Below are positions 61,279 to 64,000 of a DNA stretch of 64,000 nucleotides, piece by piece. Source of the stretch: Virgisporangium aliadipatigenens. Lineage in GTDB: Bacteria; Actinomycetota; Actinomycetes; Mycobacteriales; Micromonosporaceae. A program made the translations under genes and the position numbers. Position 1 is the first letter of the stretch; each line of letters begins with the position of its first letter. The DNA is taken from positions 186,001-250,000 of the forward strand of contig NZ_BOPF01000003.1 in the NCBI RefSeq assembly GCF_016863615.1, given 5' to 3'. The notes under the pieces are model-generated. The model made no database searches and had not been told where the DNA came from. It worked only from the letters and a program-made list of their open reading frames with translations.

Positions 61279-61923
61279 ATGCCGCGCACCGCCGATCACG
61301 ACGCCCGCCGCCGCCAGGTCGCCGAGGCGGTCGCGCAGCTCGTGGCGACCGACGGCTTCGACGCGGTCACGGTCGCGCGGACGGCCGCCGCCGCCGGCAT
61401 CTCCGTGGGGCTGGTGCAGCACTACTTCCCGAGCAAGGACGAGATGCTGCTGCACGCGTTCACGCTGGCCCGGGAGCGGATCGAGCGGCGGGTGCACGAC
61501 GAGGTCGAACGCGCCGACCGGGCCGGTGCGCGGATCGAGCACATCCTGCGCGACGCGCTGGCCGAACTTCTTCCGCTGGACGCGCGTCGCCGACGGGAGT
61601 GCCGGGTCGAGCTGGCGTTCACCGGGCGGGCGATCGACAACCCGCGGCTGGCCGAGGCACTGGGGCGCAGCAACGCGCACGTGCGGGCGCAGCTGGCCCA
61701 GGCCGTGCACAACGGCAAGGAGTGCGGCGAGGTCGAGCCCGCCGTCGACGGGAACGCCGCCGCCCAGCGGCTGCTCGCCCTCGTCGACGGGCTGCGCCTG
61801 CACGCATACACCGAGCCCGACACGGTCACCGCCGACGCCGCCCGCGACGCGCTCGCCGACCAGCTCGCGCGCGTCTTCACCGGCCGCTGCCACCACCGGA
61901 AAAGCACTCGCGGCGGCCGATAG
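61279..61923 (+). CDS. TetR-family regulator
   Basis: 214 residues beginning MPRTADHDARRRQVAEAV. The helix-turn-helix is FDAVTVARTAAAAGISVGLVQHYFPSKDEMLLHAF, and the C-terminal half resembles the BetI/TetR_C_6 group. No ribosome site precedes ATG 61279, so translation may be leaderless. It is divergent from the serine hydrolase and likely represses it through the palindrome at 61253-61269. The T-box leader starts a few bases after its stop. Confidence 0.9.
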   Translation: MPRTADHDARRRQVAEAVAQLVATDGFDAVTVARTAAAAGISVGLVQHYFPSKDEMLLHAFTLARERIERRVHDEVERADRAGARIEHILRDALAELLPLDARRRRECRVELAFTGRAIDNPRLAEALGRSNAHVRAQLAQAVHNGKECGEVEPAVDGNAAAQRLLALVDGLRLHAYTEPDTVTADAARDALADQLARVFTGRCHHRKSTRGGR

Positions 61924-61932
61924 CCTGGCAGC

Positions 61933-62137
61933 AGGCGACGACGGAGACGAGTAGCGCCACGTCCACCGGAGTCGGAGAGAGCCGCCGGCAGCTGCGAAGG
62001 CGGACTCCGGCCGCGGCGCGAAGACACTCCCGAGCCACGCAGGACAAGAGGCCGTGGCGACGCGGCGAAGGTGTGGTGGCACCGCGAGGCTCCCGCTCGC
62101 CCACACCCCTCAGGGACCTACCCGAGGAGGTGACCTC
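61933..62137 (+). ncRNA. T-box riboswitch, specifier GAC (Asp)
   Basis: Lies between the TetR stop and the synthetase start. Stem I is recognisable: GGAG (61943-61946) pairs with CTCC (62027-62030) below the specifier loop, GCGCC (61954-61958) with GGCGC above it. The loop has AGTA (61950-61953) on the 5' side and GAA-GAC-A (62020-62026) on the 3' side, so the specifier is GAC, an Asp codon. The apical part has the AG-rich GGAGAGAGCC element and a CCGGAGTC/GACTCCGG stem. The T-box bulge TGGCACCGCG is at 62077-62086; UGGC pairs with a tRNA end GCCA, matching the discriminator G of tRNA-Asp. No U-run follows; the SD GAGGAGG (62124-62130) is flanked by complementary ACCT/CCTCC, so control is probably translational. 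Confidence 0.9.
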
Positions 62138-62138
62138 C

Positions 62139-63365
62139 GTGCGACGGACGATGTCGGACCGGCTTCCCGAACACATCGGCCAGCAGATCAGACTCATGGG
62201 CTGGGTGCACCGCCGGCGCGTGCTGCGCGACGTGGCGTTCCTGATCCTGCGGGACGCCCACGGGCTGGCGCAGATCGTGGTGCGCGACGGCGGAAGGCTC
62301 ACGCCGTTCCCCGAGGAGACGCCGGTGTCGGTGGTGGGTGAGGTGATCGCGCGGCCGGCCGCGCCCCACGGCGTCGAGGTCGTCGAACCCGCGATCACGG
62401 CGCTGAGCGACCCGGCGGCGGCGCCGCCCTTCGACCTCTACCGGCCCGAGCTGAGGGCGGGCCTGCCGACGCTGCTCGACCACGCGCCCGTCGCGCTGCG
62501 CCACCCGACGCGCGCCCACGTGCAGCGGGTCGCGGCGGCGGCGGTCGGCGCGTTCCGCGGCGCGCTGGAGCGGCAGGGGTTCGTCGAGATCCACACCCCG
62601 AAGATCGTCGGCGCGGCGACCGAGAGCGGCGCCGACCTCTTCGCGCTGGACTACTTCGGCCGCCCCGCCTACCTCGCGCAGTCGCCGCAGCTCTACAAGC
62701 AGATCATGGTCGGGGCGCTGGAGCGGGTCTACGAGGTCGGCCCGGTCTTCCGCGCCGAGCCGAGCGACACCGCACGCCATCTCGCGTCGTACGTCTCGCT
62801 CGACGCGGAGCTGGGCTTCATCGAGGACCATCGGGACGTCATCGCCGTCTGCCACCTCGCCCTGCGCGCCATGCTTCAAGCCATTCCGTCGAACGACCTG
62901 AGGGTGCCCGCGGAGCCGCTCATCGTGCACTTCACCGACGTGGCCGAGGGCGAGGACCTCTCGCCGGCGGACGAGCGGCGCATCGGCGAGTGGGCCGGGC
63001 GCGAACACGGCACCGACGCCGTCTACGTGACGGGCTACCCGACGGCGCACCGGGCGTTCTACACCCATCCGGACCCGGCGCGCCCCGGCCACTCCCGCGC
63101 GTTCGACCTCATCTTCCGCGGCGTCGAACTGGTCAGCGGCGCGCAGCGCCTGCACCGCCACGACGACTACGTGCGCGCCCTGGCCGAACGCGGCGAGACC
63201 GACCTGACCCCGTACGCCGCCTACCTCGACGCGATGCGCCACGGCATGCCCCCGCACGGCGGGTTCGCGTTCGGGCTGGAGCGGTTCGTCGCCGCGGCGC
63301 TCGGCCTGCCGAACGTCCGCCACGCCGCCCTCTTCCCGCGGGACCTGCACCGCCTCGCTCCCTGA
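62139..63365 (+). CDS. Archaeal-type aspartyl-tRNA synthetase
   Basis: 408 residues, far shorter than bacterial AspRS (about 590) and without its GAD insertion. The N-terminal OB-fold anticodon domain (IRLMGWVHRRRVLRDVAFLILRDAHGLAQIVV), motif 2 FRAEPSDTARHLASYVSLDAELGFIED (from residue 204) and motif 3 GGFAFGLERFVAAALGLPNVRHAALFPRD are of the class IIb archaeal/eukaryal AspRS/AsnRS type, which often charges both tRNA-Asp and tRNA-Asn. GTG 62139 with GAGGAGG eight bases upstream is the start; ATG 62151 is an alternative. It is under a T-box reading Asp, so it is made when uncharged tRNA-Asp accumulates. A housekeeping AspS is probably elsewhere. Confidence 0.9.
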   Translation: MRRTMSDRLPEHIGQQIRLMGWVHRRRVLRDVAFLILRDAHGLAQIVVRDGGRLTPFPEETPVSVVGEVIARPAAPHGVEVVEPAITALSDPAAAPPFDLYRPELRAGLPTLLDHAPVALRHPTRAHVQRVAAAAVGAFRGALERQGFVEIHTPKIVGAATESGADLFALDYFGRPAYLAQSPQLYKQIMVGALERVYEVGPVFRAEPSDTARHLASYVSLDAELGFIEDHRDVIAVCHLALRAMLQAIPSNDLRVPAEPLIVHFTDVAEGEDLSPADERRIGEWAGREHGTDAVYVTGYPTAHRAFYTHPDPARPGHSRAFDLIFRGVELVSGAQRLHRHDDYVRALAERGETDLTPYAAYLDAMRHGMPPHGGFAFGLERFVAAALGLPNVRHAALFPRDLHRLAP

Positions 63366-63405
63366 GGGCTACTCATGGGCACGCGCGGGCTGCCGATGTC
63401 GGAAC

Positions 63406-64000
63406 GTGTCGCCGGACCGGCTGCCCGCGCAGATCCCGTCGTTCGGGCCCTGGCACCACCTGGGCCTGCGCGTGTACGCGCTCATGTCCCGCGGCCACGC
63501 GACGGCGGCGCTGCGCCTGTCCGAGGAGGTCGAACGGGTCGCCCGGTTCCTCGGCGACGACCGCGCCGTCGGCCAGGTGCTGCAGAGCCGCATGTACGCC
63601 CTGGTGCGCCTGGAACGCCTGCCCGACGCGCTGGCCGTCGGCGACGCCGTGCTGGAGCTCAACCGCCGCGCCGGCCTGCGGGTCGCCGAGGCGAAGGCGC
63701 TGGCCGACACGGCGGAGATCCTGGTCAAGCTGGGCCGCCTCGACGAGGGGCTGTACCGGCTGGCGGCGGCGACGGTGCTGCTCGACGCGGCCCCCGCCGG
63801 GCACCCGCGCTACGGTGCCGCGCTCTCCTCGGTCTGCGGCGCGGCCCAGGGCGCCCAGCTGTACGAACTGGCCGACGACGCCTGCGCCCGCGCGCTGCGT
63901 GCGTCGCCGTGGCAGGCGAACTCGCTCACCCTGCAGCGCGCCGAACTGTTGCTGGAGTGGGCGCTGGGGCTGGAGCACGTGGGGCAGGCCGAGGAGGCCG
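63406..64000 (+). CDS. Helical-repeat (TPR-like) protein, 3' truncated
   Basis: The frame from GTG 63406 is open to the end of the window (198 residues). It is composed of repeated helix pairs (AALRLSEEVERVARFLGDDRAVGQVLQSRMYALVRLERLPDALAVGDAVLEL, AKALADTAEILVKLGRLDEGL) resembling degenerate TPRs, with no enzymatic motif seen so far. The start has a poor ribosome site (GGAAC). It lies 40 bases after the AspRS stop and may be co-transcribed. The missing C-terminus could hold an effector domain. Confidence 0.6.
   Translation, partial: MSPDRLPAQIPSFGPWHHLGLRVYALMSRGHATAALRLSEEVERVARFLGDDRAVGQVLQSRMYALVRLERLPDALAVGDAVLELNRRAGLRVAEAKALADTAEILVKLGRLDEGLYRLAAATVLLDAAPAGHPRYGAALSSVCGAAQGAQLYELADDACARALRASPWQANSLTLQRAELLLEWALGLEHVGQAEEA

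Noticed and set aside
61933-62137. Transcription attenuator with terminator
   Set aside because: The leader is a T-box, but no stem followed by a U-run was seen before the start codon; sequestration of the SD fits better.

Overview
The window is about 73% G+C, densely coded, uses many GTG starts and short GTGA/ATGA gene overlaps, and carries typical actinomycete families (snapalysin, AA10 chitin LPMO, 13E12/DUF222 HNH protein, NB-ARC/TPR protein, CUT1 sugar transporter with ROK and LacI regulators, PucR regulators, SUKH, DUF1963). It is most likely a chromosomal segment of a filamentous high-GC actinobacterium. Micromonosporales or Pseudonocardiales would fit, but no rRNA or tRNA is present to settle this. 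No phage genes, IS elements, CRISPR array or rRNA genes were seen. No stretch without a gene exceeds about 240 bases.

Layout. 1-8962: mixed genes: the 3' end of a UvrA-like ABC ATPase, a Tat lipoprotein serine hydrolase, a DUF1963 protein, snapalysin, a GT2 glycosyltransferase, a CPBP membrane protease, a membrane-anchored SUKH protein, a secreted streptogrisin-like protein that has lost its catalytic triad, and an aldo/keto reductase. 8969-25355: a sugar-utilisation region with LacI regulator, GH3 beta-glucosidase, ROK regulator, lipoprotein plus two permeases, GH31 alpha-xylosidase and GH42 beta-galactosidase. These activities together fit xyloglucan oligosaccharides. Two near-identical 25-bp xyl-type operators sit in front of the transporter and the alpha-xylosidase. 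The region is interrupted by a frameshifted NB-ARC/TPR gene and a 13E12 HNH gene. 25352-27765: secreted beta-propeller protein and PucR regulator.

27817-41046: a 13.2-kb, fully overlapping six-gene operon (two tandem DUF4132 giants, YehL-type MoxR AAA+ ATPase, DUF5682, VWA/MIDAS protein, SWIM zinc-finger protein). It is the actinobacterial counterpart of the poorly understood enterobacterial yehI-L-M-P-Q/molR set and is the best candidate here for an undescribed multi-protein system. 41053-50583: Clp-N/HTH protein with two operators over its start, orphan ModA, chitin LPMO, secreted metallohydrolase, DUF1963, membrane protein with divergent TetR, and a PucR regulator divergent from a DHDPS-fold protein lacking the usual active-site residues.

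50675-59882: M6 metalloprotease, lipoprotein and thioredoxin-like lipoprotein running into an exopolysaccharide operon (initiating sugar transferase, GT4, Wzy-like, Wzz-like, Wzx-like, sulfotransferase). 59883-64000: serine hydrolase with divergent TetR, then a T-box riboswitch whose specifier reads GAC (Asp) in front of a short archaeal-type aspartyl-tRNA synthetase, and finally a truncated helical-repeat protein.

Superimposed on all this is a dispersed palindrome, TCCAC-N-GTGGA, found 12 times inside genes of unrelated function.
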